A stretch of 64,000 bases of DNA from Chitinophagaceae bacterium (GTDB lineage: Bacteria > Bacteroidota > Bacteroidia > Chitinophagales > Chitinophagaceae). Of this stretch, positions 45,570-55,007 are shown in pieces (the stretch's first letter is position 1; each line of letters opens with the position of its first letter). A program made the position numbers and the translations under genes. The notes beneath the pieces were generated by a model. It did not search any database. It was not told where the DNA came from and saw only the letters and a list, made by a program, of their open reading frames with translations. Location of the stretch: NCBI GenBank assembly GCA_027484165.1, contig JAIXWH010000066.1, positions 1 through 64,000 on the forward strand, written 5' to 3'.

Positions 45570-46649
45570 ATGATAAAAGCCCCTATTACAATCATTTTTA
45601 TAGTCTATTTTATTTTAGTCAATTGTGTTTTTAGTCAAAATACAACGGATACCAAAAAGAAAAATTATTTATCTCAATCAATTCTTTTACAAGACCAACT
45701 GATTTATTTAGAAAAAAATAAAAGTTCATACGATTTAATTCAAATTAAAAGAGTGAAAACAAATTATAAACTTGGAGATACTTCCAATGATATTATTTTT
45801 ATTAAGAAAAAACTGATGTTATTGGGAGATATAAAATCCTTTAATGTGAATACTATATTTGACAGCTCTTTACTCACTGGGATCAATAATTATCAAAAAA
45901 GAAATGGATTAAGAATAAGTAATTTAATCAAGAATGATTTGATACAAAAATTAAACCAGTCATTAGATAAAACCATTTTTTCAATTAAATTGAACATGAA
46001 AAGATGGTCATATTTTGACACATTAACCTTAAGTGAATTTATCTTGATTAATATCCCTGAATATGAATTGAGGTTGATAAAAAACAAGGAAGTTCGAATA
46101 GAAATGAAAGTTATTGTAGGAAAGGCTACAAACAAAACCCCACAACTGAATAGCGCTGTCAATTATATTGTATTTTGTCCTTATTGGAATGTGCCGAATA
46201 GTATTTTGACTAAAGAGATTATGCCACTGATTAAAAGGTATCCTAACTATTTGAGTACATTCAGTATGGAATGGAATAATGGTAAATTACGTCAAATGCC
46301 AGGAAGAAGCAATGCGCTCGGATTGATAAAATTTATTTTTCCTAATCCTTATGATGTATACATGCATGATACGCCGTTAAAAAACTTATTTAAAGAAAAT
46401 GAAAGGGCATTTAGTCATGGATGTATCAGATTAGAACAACCCAAAAAACTAGCTGAATATTTATTGAAAGACAGTCAACGATGGAGAGAAAATGATATTG
46501 ATTTAACAGTTAATAAAAACAAAGAACAATGGGTCAAAATAAATCAACCCATGCCGATAATGATAAAATATTTTACGGCATGGGTTGATGAAAATCAATC
46601 TCTTCAATTAAGAAAAGATATCTATAATTTGGATGAGAAATCAAAATAA
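45570..46649 (+). CDS. L,D-transpeptidase (YkuD family)
   Basis: A 359-residue exported enzyme. The start at ATG 45570 gives a compact signal peptide (MIKAPITIIFIVYF, cleavage after VFSQN); an in-frame ATG at 45558 is possible. A peptidoglycan-binding-like repeat lies at about 75-125 (LGDTSNDIIFIKKKLMLLGD). The YkuD domain spans about 160-320 with the catalytic motif HGCIRL and an upstream YMHDTP histidine. It forms 3-3 crosslinks in peptidoglycan or attaches proteins, in the periplasm. It is shorter than the typical 500-residue YcbB/LdtD proteins. It converges closely with the RNA-binding protein gene. Confidence 0.85.
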   Translation: MIKAPITIIFIVYFILVNCVFSQNTTDTKKKNYLSQSILLQDQLIYLEKNKSSYDLIQIKRVKTNYKLGDTSNDIIFIKKKLMLLGDIKSFNVNTIFDSSLLTGINNYQKRNGLRISNLIKNDLIQKLNQSLDKTIFSIKLNMKRWSYFDTLTLSEFILINIPEYELRLIKNKEVRIEMKVIVGKATNKTPQLNSAVNYIVFCPYWNVPNSILTKEIMPLIKRYPNYLSTFSMEWNNGKLRQMPGRSNALGLIKFIFPNPYDVYMHDTPLKNLFKENERAFSHGCIRLEQPKKLAEYLLKDSQRWRENDIDLTVNKNKEQWVKINQPMPIMIKYFTAWVDENQSLQLRKDIYNLDEKSK

Positions 46650-46653
46650 AAAA

Positions 46654-46986
46654 CTATCTGTCTCTATTATTGAAGCCTCCACGGTTGTTGTTATTATTAT
46701 TGTTTCTGTTGAAACCCCCGCCATTTGAAGGACGAGGAGCTGAAGGTCTTTCTTCTGCTGCTTTTACAACCAATGGTTTTTTCCCAAGAGAAATATCATT
46801 TAAACTGTCAATAGCTTCTAAAGCATCTTCTTTGTTTTCCATTTCAACAAATCCAAATCCTTTGCTTTTCCCAGTTTCTTTATCTAAGGCAACTTTAGCA
46901 GATACAACGGGACCAAATTTTTCAAATATTTCTTCTAATTCAGCATCATCTAAATCATAAGGTAAGCCTGCAACAAAAATCTTCAT
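46654..46986 (-). CDS. RNA-binding protein with one RRM domain
   Basis: A 110-residue protein. The RRM at 1-78 has RNP2 (IFVAGLP, residues 3-9) and RNP1 (KSKGFGFVEM, near 40-49). The C-terminal tail (about 85-110) is rich in Gly, Asn and Arg with a run of asparagines, like the cyanobacterial and Bacteroidota cold-response RRM proteins. It probably binds single-stranded RNA and acts as an RNA chaperone. The targets are unknown. It is monocistronic. Confidence 0.9.
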   Translation of the reverse strand: MKIFVAGLPYDLDDAELEEIFEKFGPVVSAKVALDKETGKSKGFGFVEMENKEDALEAIDSLNDISLGKKPLVVKAAEERPSAPRPSNGGGFNRNNNNNNNRGGFNNRDR

Positions 46987-47095
46987 AATTTCAATTTTAA
47001 ACGAAATTACATAACTTAATTTTCTAATCGAAACAATCTTTATTTTTTTATTTAAAATGATTGTTTTAAAATAAATCGATGAATAGTACGAGTAA

Positions 47096-47129
47096 TTGTG
47101 TTATAATATAAATGGATTCAATATTTTTG
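47096..47129 (+). promoter_or_regulatory. promoter of the cyclophilin gene
   Basis: TTG (47096-47098), a 23-base spacer and TATTTTTG (47122-47129), 22 bases before the ATG. Confidence 0.55.
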
Positions 47130-47151
47130 ATGATAAACTAATTTTAAACCA

Positions 47152-47601
47152 ATGAGCGACAATAATTTAACACTAGGCGAAATCCACACCAACAAAGGAG
47201 TTATGAAATTTGAATTGTATGATGATGATGCTCCGATCACTGTAGGTAATTTTAAAAAATTAATTCAATCAGGTTATTATGATGGATTAACTTTTCACAG
47301 AGTGATACCCAATTTTGTGGTACAAGGTGGTTGTCCTGATGGTACTGGTGCAGGCGGGCCAGGCTACTCAATACCTTGCGAAACAAGAGGATTAAAACAG
47401 GTCCATGAAAGAGGTGTTTTTTCAATGGCGCACAGAGGACCAAACACAGGAGGTTCGCAATTTTTTATTTGTCATGACAGGATGAATACAAAACATCTCG
47501 ATGGTGTTCATACTTGTTTTGGAAAAGTAATTGATGGGATTGAAGTGGTTGATAAAATTGTAGCAGGTGATGTTATGGAAAAAGTAATCATCTTAAACTA
47601 A
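47152..47601 (+). CDS. peptidylprolyl isomerase, cyclophilin type
   Basis: A 149-residue single-domain cyclophilin without signal peptide, so cytoplasmic. The core motifs are [13 protein letters not shown] (near 51-63), [15 protein letters not shown] (near 90-105) and [12 protein letters not shown]. The catalytic arginine lies in FHRV. It accelerates proline isomerisation during folding. It has its own promoter and a terminator at 47606. Confidence 0.93.
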   Translation: MSDNNLTLGEIHTNKGVMKFELYDDDAPITVGNFKKLIQSGYYDGLTFHRVIPNFVVQGGCPDGTGAGGPGYSIPCETRGLKQVHERGVFSMAHRGPNTGGSQFFICHDRMNTKHLDGVHTCFGKVIDGIEVVDKIVAGDVMEKVIILN

Positions 47602-47605
47602 ATTT

Positions 47606-47635
47606 TAGCCTTCTCTTAAAGGCTTTTTATTTTAT
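47606..47635 (+). terminator. Rho-independent terminator after the cyclophilin gene
   Basis: A short stem AGCCTT / AAGGCT (47607-47612 and 47619-47624) followed by a T-rich tract, 5 bases after the stop. Confidence 0.65.
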
Positions 47636-47644
47636 TAAAACATA

Positions 47645-48118
47645 ATGAGAGCTGCTTCGGTTAAAGAAATCAAAACTGGATTAGAAGAAATTTCTCCAAA
47701 GGAGTTGTTATCAATTTGTTTGAGATTATCAAAGTTTAAAAAAGAGAATAAGGAATTGATTACTTATTTGTTGTTTGAAGCACAGGATGAAGATGCTTAC
47801 ATACAAAGTGTGAAATCTGAAATTGACTTGTCTTTTGAATCTTTGAACACAAACAGCATGTACATAGCTAAAAAGAACATCAGAAAAATTGTGAGAATTG
47901 CAAACAGGTATATTAAATATAGTAATCTGGAAACAACTGCAGTAACCCTATTGATTTATGTTTGCAGTAAAATAAAAAGTTCAGGGCTGGATTTAGATAA
48001 GAGTCAGGCACTATCCAATATTTTTTCATCATTAATAAAAAAAATAAAGCTTTCGATTTCCAATTTGCATGAGGATTTGCAGTATGATTTTAATTTAGAA
48101 TTAAATGAAATCATGTAA
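47645..48118 (+). CDS. conserved hypothetical helical protein
   Basis: A 157-residue all-helical cytoplasmic protein with no family I can name. It begins MRAASVKEIKTGLEEISPKEL, with leucine heptads through ELLSICLRLSKFKKENKELI. No membrane segment, signal or metal-binding motif is visible. The start lies just after the cyclophilin terminator. The Mur-ligase gene begins 65 bases downstream and may share its transcript. Confidence 0.65.
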   Translation: MRAASVKEIKTGLEEISPKELLSICLRLSKFKKENKELITYLLFEAQDEDAYIQSVKSEIDLSFESLNTNSMYIAKKNIRKIVRIANRYIKYSNLETTAVTLLIYVCSKIKSSGLDLDKSQALSNIFSSLIKKIKLSISNLHEDLQYDFNLELNEIM

Positions 48119-48183
48119 TGGGAATAAAATATCAATAACTAATATTTGTATATCAATAAAATTAATCAATACTTAAAGAAGAT

Positions 48184-49560
48184 ATGATAAATAAGATAGA
48201 CGATTTTGAAAATGTTTTTTTTATTGGTGTAGCTGGTACTGGAATGAGTGCAATTGCACAATATCTTTCTGGAATCGGCAAAAAAGTAAGCGGAAGCGAC
48301 AGGTATTTTAAGGAAAATGAAATCAATGACACCAGAGATAAATTAGAAAATGCGAACATCGTTTGTTATGAACAAAATGGAATGGGTATCAATGAAAACA
48401 CTTCTTTAGTTGTGGTGTCTACTGCCATAGAAGATACTGTTCCTGAAGTCCAAAAAGCCAAATCACTAAATATTCCTATAGTTAAGAGAAGTGAATTACT
48501 TGCAATTATTGCAAGAAGTAAGAAGACGATTGCAGTTGGTGGTACATCAGGAAAAAGCACTACAAGTGCGATGTTGTTTGATATTATGGAATATGCAGGA
48601 TATGAACCAAGTATCATAAGTGGAGCAGGATTAGTAAGTATTATTAAAGAAAATAAAATAGGAAATGCAAAGGTGGGTTCAGGAGATTGGCTGATTATCG
48701 AAGCTGATGAAAGCGATGGATCTATTGTTAAATACACACCTGAAGTAGGTTTATTATTAAATATCGATAAAGATCATCAGGAAATAAGTGAACTCATTTC
48801 AATATTTGATATATTTAAAAAGAATACAACACAATTATTTGTAGTAAATCAATCCAATTCACTTGCAGCATCTTTAAGTGATAAAAAAGAAAATGATTTT
48901 TCCTCAAATGAAAAGGATGGTGGATATAAAGCAATTAATTTTAAACAGCATGGTCTTGCGATTCAATTTGAAATTAATGGTCAGAATTTTGAAATGAATG
49001 TTGTTGGAAAACACAACATGGAAAATGCTCTTGCAGCTGTTGCTGTAGCCAATCAAATTGGCATTTCATTACTCGATTGTGCAAAAGGGTTAAAGAATTA
49101 TGAGGGGATTTACAGAAGACATCAGTTGCTCGGAATTAAAAACGGAATATATGTAATAGATGATTATGCACATAATCCTGTTAAATGTGCAGCTTCAATC
49201 GAAGCTTGCCAGCACATCGCTCCTAAAGTAATTGCGTGGTTTCAGCCACACGGATATGGCCCAACACGTTTTTTAAAAAATGATTTTATACATGAGTTTA
49301 AAAATGTCCTTCGTTCAGAAGATGAGTTATGGATGAGTGAAATATTTTACGCAGGTGGAACTGCAACAAAAGATATATCTGCCAATGACTTGATTGTAGA
49401 AATTAAATTAGCTGGTAAAAATGCTTTTTTTGTTGACAACAGAAATAATTTTTTAGAGCAAGTGAGACCACATTTAACCAACAATTGCGTATTATTGTTG
49501 ATGGGAGCAAGAGATCCAGAATTGGAATATTTCTGTAAAGGTGTTTGGAAAAATATTTAA
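48184..49560 (+). CDS. Mur ligase family protein, MurC-like with altered P-loop
   Basis: A 458-residue three-domain ligase. The N-terminal Rossmann domain has FFIGVAGTGMSAIAQYL (12-28) and SGSDR, as in MurC/Mpl, which act on UDP-N-acetylmuramate. The central ATPase has GGTSGKSTT at 119-127, where MurC and Mpl normally show GTHGKT(T/S). This is followed by EADESDGS and the histidine region KHNMENALAA. The C-terminal domain has YGPTRFLKNDF. It is most likely a UDP-MurNAc-peptide or other UDP-sugar-acid ligase rather than essential MurC, but the function is unproven. hutI follows after 9 bases. Confidence 0.7.
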   Translation: MINKIDDFENVFFIGVAGTGMSAIAQYLSGIGKKVSGSDRYFKENEINDTRDKLENANIVCYEQNGMGINENTSLVVVSTAIEDTVPEVQKAKSLNIPIVKRSELLAIIARSKKTIAVGGTSGKSTTSAMLFDIMEYAGYEPSIISGAGLVSIIKENKIGNAKVGSGDWLIIEADESDGSIVKYTPEVGLLLNIDKDHQEISELISIFDIFKKNTTQLFVVNQSNSLAASLSDKKENDFSSNEKDGGYKAINFKQHGLAIQFEINGQNFEMNVVGKHNMENALAAVAVANQIGISLLDCAKGLKNYEGIYRRHQLLGIKNGIYVIDDYAHNPVKCAASIEACQHIAPKVIAWFQPHGYGPTRFLKNDFIHEFKNVLRSEDELWMSEIFYAGGTATKDISANDLIVEIKLAGKNAFFVDNRNNFLEQVRPHLTNNCVLLLMGARDPELEYFCKGVWKNI

Positions 49561-49569
49561 AATATTTTA

Positions 49570-50814
49570 ATGGTTACTTTAATCAAAAATATCAAGTCAT
49601 TAATTAATATTCGCGAAGAAGATGAGCTACTTCGTGGAAAAGAATTGTCAATACTTCCACAGGTCAACAATTCTTTTTTATTAATTGAAGATGGCTTTAT
49701 TACAGATTTTGGTTCTATGAATGATATAGATAACAGAATTAATAATCAGCCTTTGCATATCATTGATGCTAAAGATCAATTTGTTCTTCCTGCATGGTGT
49801 GATAGCCATACACATATTGTATTTGCAGGTAGCAGAGAAAATGAATTTTTAGATAAGATAAAAGGAAAAAGTTATGCTGAAATTGCAGCAAATGGTGGTG
49901 GGATATTAAATTCTGCAAAAAAAATACAGGATGCGTCTGAAGATTTTCTTTTTAATGAATCATGGAAACGATTGAATGAAGTATCGAAATTAGGAACAGG
50001 AAGTATTGAAATAAAAAGCGGATACGGGTTAACGGTAGAAGCTGAATTGAAAATGCTTCGTGTGATTAAGAAACTCAAAGAAAAATCAAACCTAAACATA
50101 AAATCTACATTTTTGGGTGCTCATACCTTTCCAGTGGATTATAAAGATAATCATGAAGCCTATATTGATTTGATCATTAACGAGATGCTGCCAGTAATTG
50201 CTAATGAGAAGCTGGCTGATTATATTGATGTTTTTTGTGAGTCGGGATTTTACAATGTTGAAGAAATGGAAAGAATTTGCAATGCTGGAATGCAATATAA
50301 TCTCAAGCCCAAATTGCATATTAATCAATTAAACAGTATTGGTGGTATTCAGTCAGCAATTAAAATGAATGCCATTTCGGTTGATCATTTAGAAACTATG
50401 ACTACTGATGATGTAAAGCATTTGTCTGCATCAAATACCATTGGTACTTTATTACCAACGGCTGCTTTTTTTCTTAGTATGCCTTATCAGCCAGCAAGAC
50501 AATTGATTGATTCGAATTGTGCAATTGCATTGGCATCAGATTATAATCCTGGTTCTACACCAAGTGGTAACATGAATTTTGTTGTTGCATTAAGTTGTAT
50601 ACAAATGAAAATGTTGCCAGAAGAGGCAATTAACGCTGCAACAATAAATGGAGCTTTTGCAATGGAGAGTCAGGTTTTAACAGGTAGTATAAAAAGAGGT
50701 AAACGGGCTGATTTAATTATAACAAAACCCATTCCATCTTTAGCTTATTTGCCTTATTCATTTGGTAGTAATTTAATTGACCAGGTAATAATCAAAGGTG
50801 ATTTTATAAATTAA
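49570..50814 (+). CDS. hutI: imidazolonepropionase
   Basis: A 414-residue amidohydrolase. The metal site motif DSHTHIVFAGSRENEF (about 76-91) has the first two histidines, further ligands lie in FLGAHTFP and HINQLNSIGG, and the final Asp sits in ALASDYNPGSTPSGNM. These are specific to HutI. It opens imidazolone propionate to N-formimino-L-glutamate, the third step of histidine degradation. It is followed by the ftcD-fchA fusion after 14 bases and preceded by the Mur-ligase gene. The first two pathway genes are 10 kb upstream. Confidence 0.93.
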   Translation: MVTLIKNIKSLINIREEDELLRGKELSILPQVNNSFLLIEDGFITDFGSMNDIDNRINNQPLHIIDAKDQFVLPAWCDSHTHIVFAGSRENEFLDKIKGKSYAEIAANGGGILNSAKKIQDASEDFLFNESWKRLNEVSKLGTGSIEIKSGYGLTVEAELKMLRVIKKLKEKSNLNIKSTFLGAHTFPVDYKDNHEAYIDLIINEMLPVIANEKLADYIDVFCESGFYNVEEMERICNAGMQYNLKPKLHINQLNSIGGIQSAIKMNAISVDHLETMTTDDVKHLSASNTIGTLLPTAAFFLSMPYQPARQLIDSNCAIALASDYNPGSTPSGNMNFVVALSCIQMKMLPEEAINAATINGAFAMESQVLTGSIKRGKRADLIITKPIPSLAYLPYSFGSNLIDQVIIKGDFIN

Positions 50815-50828
50815 TATAATTATAAGAT

Positions 50829-52505
50829 ATGATACAATTAATTGAATGTGTTCCCAATTTTTCTGAAGGAAATGATCTAAATGTAATCAAACAAATTACA
50901 GATCAAATTGAATCCGTTGAAGGAGTAAGATTGTTGAATGTGGATCCAGGTAAAGCAACTAACAGAACTGTTGTAACTATTGTTGGTCAACCAGAAGCTG
51001 TTATTGAAGCTGCTTTCAGAGCAATTAAAAAAGCAGGAGAATTGATTGATATGAGTAAACACAAAGGTGAACATCCAAGAATGGGAGCTACCGATGTTTG
51101 TCCGCTTATTCCTATTGCAAATATCACAATGGAGGAAACTGCAAAATATGCTCAGCAATTGGCAAAGCGTGTTGGTGGAGAATTAAATCTGCCTATCTAT
51201 TTGTATGAAGCAGCTCAACCTAACAAAGAGAGAAGTAATCTATCTATAATCAGAGCAGGCGAATATGAAGGTTTCGCCAAAAAAATATTATTGCCAGAGT
51301 GGAAACCAGACTTCGGCCCAGCAGCATTTGATGTAAAAAGAGGGGCTACTGTTATAGGTGCTAGAGATTTTTTGGTTGCATATAATATCAATCTCAATAC
51401 GACATCAACCCGAAGAGCTAATGCAGTAGCTTTTGATATTCGTGAAGCGGGTAGGGTTAAACGTGAAAATGGAAAAATCGTAAATGATGAAAACGGAAAT
51501 CCAATAAATATTCCCGGAAGTTTAAAATCTGTAAAAGCGATTGGATGGTTTATAGAAGAGTATGGAATTGCTCAAATTTCAATCAATCTTACCAATATTA
51601 ATGTAACACCTGTTCACATTGCATTTGACGAAGCGTCTAGAAAAGCTAATGAAAGAGGATTAAGAGTAACCGGAAGTGAATTAGTAGGATTGATACCCCT
51701 AAAATCTATGACAGATGCAGGTCGTTATTTCTTAGAAAAACAACAAAGATCTACAGGTGTAAGTGAAAAGGAGTTAATCAAAATTGCAGTCAAATCTATG
51801 GGATTGGATGAATTGACTCCTTTTAATCCTCAGGATAGAATTATTGAATACATGCTTGCTAATACATCTGACAATAAATTGGTGAGTATGACACTTACTG
51901 ATTTTGCTGATGAAACTGCAAGTGAAAGCCCCGCTCCGGGAGGAGGCTCCATTTCTGCTTATGTTGGTGCTTTAGGTGTTTCTTTGGCTACAATGGTTGC
52001 AAATCTTTCATCACACAAACAAGGGTGGGATGAAAGATGGAAAGAATTCAGTGATTGGGCTGAAAAAGGACAGCATATTAAAGATCAATTATTAAAATTA
52101 GTAGATGAGGATACAAGGGCTTTCAATAAGATAATGTCTGCATTTGGATTGCCTAAAGGTTCACCCGAAGAAAAAGCAATCAGAACCCAAGCCATTCAGG
52201 ATGCAACCAAAAATGCAATAGATGTGCCTTTTAAAGTAATGCAACTTTCATTTGAAAGTATGGAAGTGATTAAAGCAATGGCTATAATAGGTAATCCAAA
52301 CTCGGTTTCAGATGCTGGTGTAGGAGCATTGTGTGCAAGAAGTGCTGTAATGGGCGCATTCATGAATGTGAGAATCAATGCAAAAGATTACGCTGATAAA
52401 GGGTATGTAAATGATATTGTAAAAAAAGGGACTGAAATTGAGTCTAATACTATCATTCTAGAAAAAGAGATATTGAGTATCGTGAACGAAAAGATAGGCA
52501 TTTAA
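50829..52505 (+). CDS. ftcD: glutamate formiminotransferase / formimidoyl-THF cyclodeaminase fusion
   Basis: A 558-residue bifunctional protein. The N-terminal part (1 to about 320) is a formiminotransferase, starting IECVPNFSEGNDLNVIKQI with GEHPRMGATDVCPLIP near 79-94. The C-terminal part (about 350-558) is a cyclodeaminase with SPAPGGGSISAYVGALG. The fusion resembles animal FTCD. It moves the formimino group of formiminoglutamate to tetrahydrofolate and releases ammonia to give 5,10-methenyl-THF. This route replaces HutG-type hydrolysis. It is the last gene of the hutI operon, and no clear terminator follows. Confidence 0.92.
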   Translation: MIQLIECVPNFSEGNDLNVIKQITDQIESVEGVRLLNVDPGKATNRTVVTIVGQPEAVIEAAFRAIKKAGELIDMSKHKGEHPRMGATDVCPLIPIANITMEETAKYAQQLAKRVGGELNLPIYLYEAAQPNKERSNLSIIRAGEYEGFAKKILLPEWKPDFGPAAFDVKRGATVIGARDFLVAYNINLNTTSTRRANAVAFDIREAGRVKRENGKIVNDENGNPINIPGSLKSVKAIGWFIEEYGIAQISINLTNINVTPVHIAFDEASRKANERGLRVTGSELVGLIPLKSMTDAGRYFLEKQQRSTGVSEKELIKIAVKSMGLDELTPFNPQDRIIEYMLANTSDNKLVSMTLTDFADETASESPAPGGGSISAYVGALGVSLATMVANLSSHKQGWDERWKEFSDWAEKGQHIKDQLLKLVDEDTRAFNKIMSAFGLPKGSPEEKAIRTQAIQDATKNAIDVPFKVMQLSFESMEVIKAMAIIGNPNSVSDAGVGALCARSAVMGAFMNVRINAKDYADKGYVNDIVKKGTEIESNTIILEKEILSIVNEKIGI

Positions 52506-52579
52506 TTAAGTATTTCAATATTGGATTTAAAACACTAATTTTAACGTTCGAATTTTAAAAAAATATAACTACTTATAAG

Positions 52580-53479
52580 ATGTTTACAAAATCAACGATT
52601 GCAATAATTTCTTGTGTGATTTTATTAGTTTCATGTCAAAAAGATCCCAATTTAGTTACAACAACTTCTCCAGTTGGAAATCCAATCGTTGTAGCACCAG
52701 TTGCTCCACCTTCTGCAGCTTCCGACAGTACTATGTTAATGGGTAATCCAAGTAACGCCTCTTTAAGTGTTTCTGACATAACCAATTATCTTTTAAAAGA
52801 AATCTATTACTCTGTTTCGTATAACAGTGTTGCAGGAATTCCAAATTGGGTGAGCTGGCATTTATGTTCATCAGATTTAGGCCCTGTATCTCGTCAAAAC
52901 TCATTTTCTTCAAACAATGCATTACCTTCTGGATGGTATCAGGTTTCAAGTTCAAGTTATACAGGATCGGGTTTCGATAGAGGACATATGTGTCCTTCAG
53001 CAGACAGAACTACATCTTTGGATGCTAACAACTCTACATTCTTTATGACGAATATTGTGCCTCAAGCACCACGTAACAATCAAATTACTTGGGCATCTCT
53101 TGAAAATTATTGCAGAGATTCATTAGTGGGTGTTCAAGGAAAAGAATTATATATCATTGCAGGTACTTACGGAGAAGGTGGAACTGCAACTTCAGGCGGT
53201 ACACCTGAAATAAATATTGACAACGGTAGAGTAAAAGTCCCAGCTTATATTTGGAAAGTGATTGTAGTTTTATCTAATGGATCAAACGATTTATCAAGAG
53301 TTGTAAACAACACGAGAGTAATTAGTGTTGTTCTGCCCAATAATAATGATGTAGACACTGATTGGAGGACTTACAGAACTTCTGTAAATGATATCGAAAC
53401 ATTAACCAGTTATGATTTATTATCAAATGTTTCTACAACAATTCAAAATACGATTGAAGCAAGAGTAGATAATCAATAA
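52580..53479 (+). CDS. DNA/RNA non-specific endonuclease, lipoprotein
   Basis: A 299-residue protein with a lipoprotein signal (LLVSC, C19) and a low-complexity Pro/Val/Ala linker to about 60. It carries the beta-beta-alpha metal nuclease motif DRGHM at 133-137 (His136 as general base). The magnesium asparagine region TNIVPQAPRNNQITW (about 157-171) is present, as in NUC1/EndoG-type nucleases. It is anchored to a membrane facing the periplasm or exterior, so likely used to degrade external DNA or RNA for nutrients. It converges with the SDR gene with 4 bases between. Confidence 0.88.
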   Translation: MFTKSTIAIISCVILLVSCQKDPNLVTTTSPVGNPIVVAPVAPPSAASDSTMLMGNPSNASLSVSDITNYLLKEIYYSVSYNSVAGIPNWVSWHLCSSDLGPVSRQNSFSSNNALPSGWYQVSSSSYTGSGFDRGHMCPSADRTTSLDANNSTFFMTNIVPQAPRNNQITWASLENYCRDSLVGVQGKELYIIAGTYGEGGTATSGGTPEINIDNGRVKVPAYIWKVIVVLSNGSNDLSRVVNNTRVISVVLPNNNDVDTDWRTYRTSVNDIETLTSYDLLSNVSTTIQNTIEARVDNQ

Positions 53480-53483
53480 TTAA

Positions 53484-54272
53484 TTATAACCATCCTGTTC
53501 TTCCTCCATCCACAGGCAAGTTAACTCCGTTTACATAAGAAGCTGCTGGAGAACATAGGAAAGCTACTACTGATCCGAATTCTTCTGTGCTACCCATTCT
53601 TCCAACAGGAATTTTGGAGAGTAATTCTTCCATTACTTTTTCTTCAGATAAGCCACTGTCGGCAACTTTCTTCTTTACAACATAATCAGCTCTTACTGTA
53701 TTCGTAAATCCTGGCAGCACATTGTTTACAGTTATCCCAAATTTGCCTAATTCAACTGAAAGAGTTTTGCCCCAATTGGCTACAGCTGCACGAATGGTAT
53801 TGCTCACTCCAAGTCCATATATAGGCTGCATTACTGAAGTTGAAATAATATTGATGATTCTGCCATATCCGGATTGTATCATACCTGGAGTTACTGCTTG
53901 TGTAAGAATCTGATTGCATATCAAATGATTATTAAAAGCTTGCAAATAATCAGCAGCTTTTGCATCAATGGCTCTTCCTGCAGCAGGCCCTCCGGTATTG
54001 TTGATTAAGATATCGATTGTATTACCATTTGAAATATAATGATCAATAACCAGTTGTACATTTTTGCTGTCGTTGAAATCCGCAACCAAATAGGAGTGTA
54101 ATTGATTATGTTCTGTATTCAACTGATTTAATGCGTTTTTTAATTTAGATTCATCTCTTGCCATCAAAATAATATTTGCTCCTAATATTGCAAGTTCAAT
54201 TGCAGATGCTAAGCCTAATCCTTGTGAACTTCCGCAAACCAATGCAGTTTTACCTGATAAATTCAAATTCAT
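53484..54272 (-). CDS. atypical short-chain dehydrogenase/reductase-like protein
   Basis: A 262-residue SDR fold. The cofactor loop GSSQGLG is at 14-20 and NNTGGP at 91-96. The usual catalytic Tyr-x3-Lys is absent: counting 13 from Ser144, the position reads Ser157 and the lysine position Arg161 (segment GVSNTIRAA). It therefore belongs to the BKR-like SDR subgroup whose catalytic tetrad is altered. It may be inactive or use another mechanism. It is annotated elsewhere as 3-oxoacyl-ACP reductase-like, but this cannot be assumed. The YkgJ-type gene lies 11 bases upstream in the same direction. Confidence 0.8.
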   Translation of the reverse strand: MNLNLSGKTALVCGSSQGLGLASAIELAILGANIILMARDESKLKNALNQLNTEHNQLHSYLVADFNDSKNVQLVIDHYISNGNTIDILINNTGGPAAGRAIDAKAADYLQAFNNHLICNQILTQAVTPGMIQSGYGRIINIISTSVMQPIYGLGVSNTIRAAVANWGKTLSVELGKFGITVNNVLPGFTNTVRADYVVKKKVADSGLSEEKVMEELLSKIPVGRMGSTEEFGSVVAFLCSPAASYVNGVNLPVDGGRTGWL

Positions 54273-54283
54273 ATGTTCTAAGT

Positions 54284-54793
54284 TTATTGATCTTTAAATT
54301 TTGTTTCTATTTTTAATTGCTCAACCACATTATAGATAATCGGACAAATACTGTAATGAATTAAAGTGCCGAATAATCTGTCATTAAAATTAGGTTTGTG
54401 TAAATGAGGAAACTCTCTGCATTCATTAAACCTGTTTTCATAAATTGAACATTTCTTCTCAGTTAAAAAATGACAGGGTATAGTATTAATGATATATTCA
54501 CCAGCCAAACTTTCTTCAATATATTTATTCTTGAAATCTTCAACACTAATTTCAAGATGTTTTGCAGCAAGCTGTGCTTCGTTTTTTGTAACATTAATCA
54601 TCAATCCATTACAACATGACCCACAAGAAGTGCAATCAATCTTTTTTTCAATAGTTGAATTCAATTTAAAAACCAATTCATCTATTTGTTTACTATCTCT
54701 GTTTTTGATGAAACTTCTGAAAGCATCATTTTCATCTTCACGCATAGAAGCCAATTGAGCAATGGTTTCTTTATTGGTTTCTATATTATACAA
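54284..54793 (-). CDS. YkgJ-family cysteine cluster protein
   Basis: A 169-residue cytoplasmic protein. The motif DCTSCGSCCNG supplies C54, C57, C60 and C61, and further cysteines occur in IPCHFLTEKKCSIYENR and CREFPH. The pattern fits the YkgJ-type CxxCxxCC family, which bind zinc or iron; the function is otherwise unknown. It is first in a two-gene minus-strand operon with the SDR. A -7 box TAGTTTTG on the minus strand (54827 to 54820) precedes the ATG. Confidence 0.85.
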   Translation of the reverse strand: MYNIETNKETIAQLASMREDENDAFRSFIKNRDSKQIDELVFKLNSTIEKKIDCTSCGSCCNGLMINVTKNEAQLAAKHLEISVEDFKNKYIEESLAGEYIINTIPCHFLTEKKCSIYENRFNECREFPHLHKPNFNDRLFGTLIHYSICPIIYNVVEQLKIETKFKDQ

Positions 54794-55007
54794 AATAATT
54801 ATTTATCTTAATGGGTGTTCAAAACTAATAAATATGAACAACTTTAAACGTAATCATCTATAAAAACTATTTTTTTGTGAAAAGAGTCATTTTACGCACA
54901 TTTATAGCATTTTGTGGATAAAAGTTTGATTTAAAAAATCGTCACATTCAATTATATTCGCAGGCTTAAAGAGTAAAATATCCCGCACATTTAGAAAACT
55001 ATTTAAT

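Noticed and set aside
46670..46960. 96-codon frame opposite the RNA-binding protein gene
   Set aside because: Shadow of the RRM gene; the Leu/Pro-rich translation is the reverse of Asn/Gly/Arg codons.
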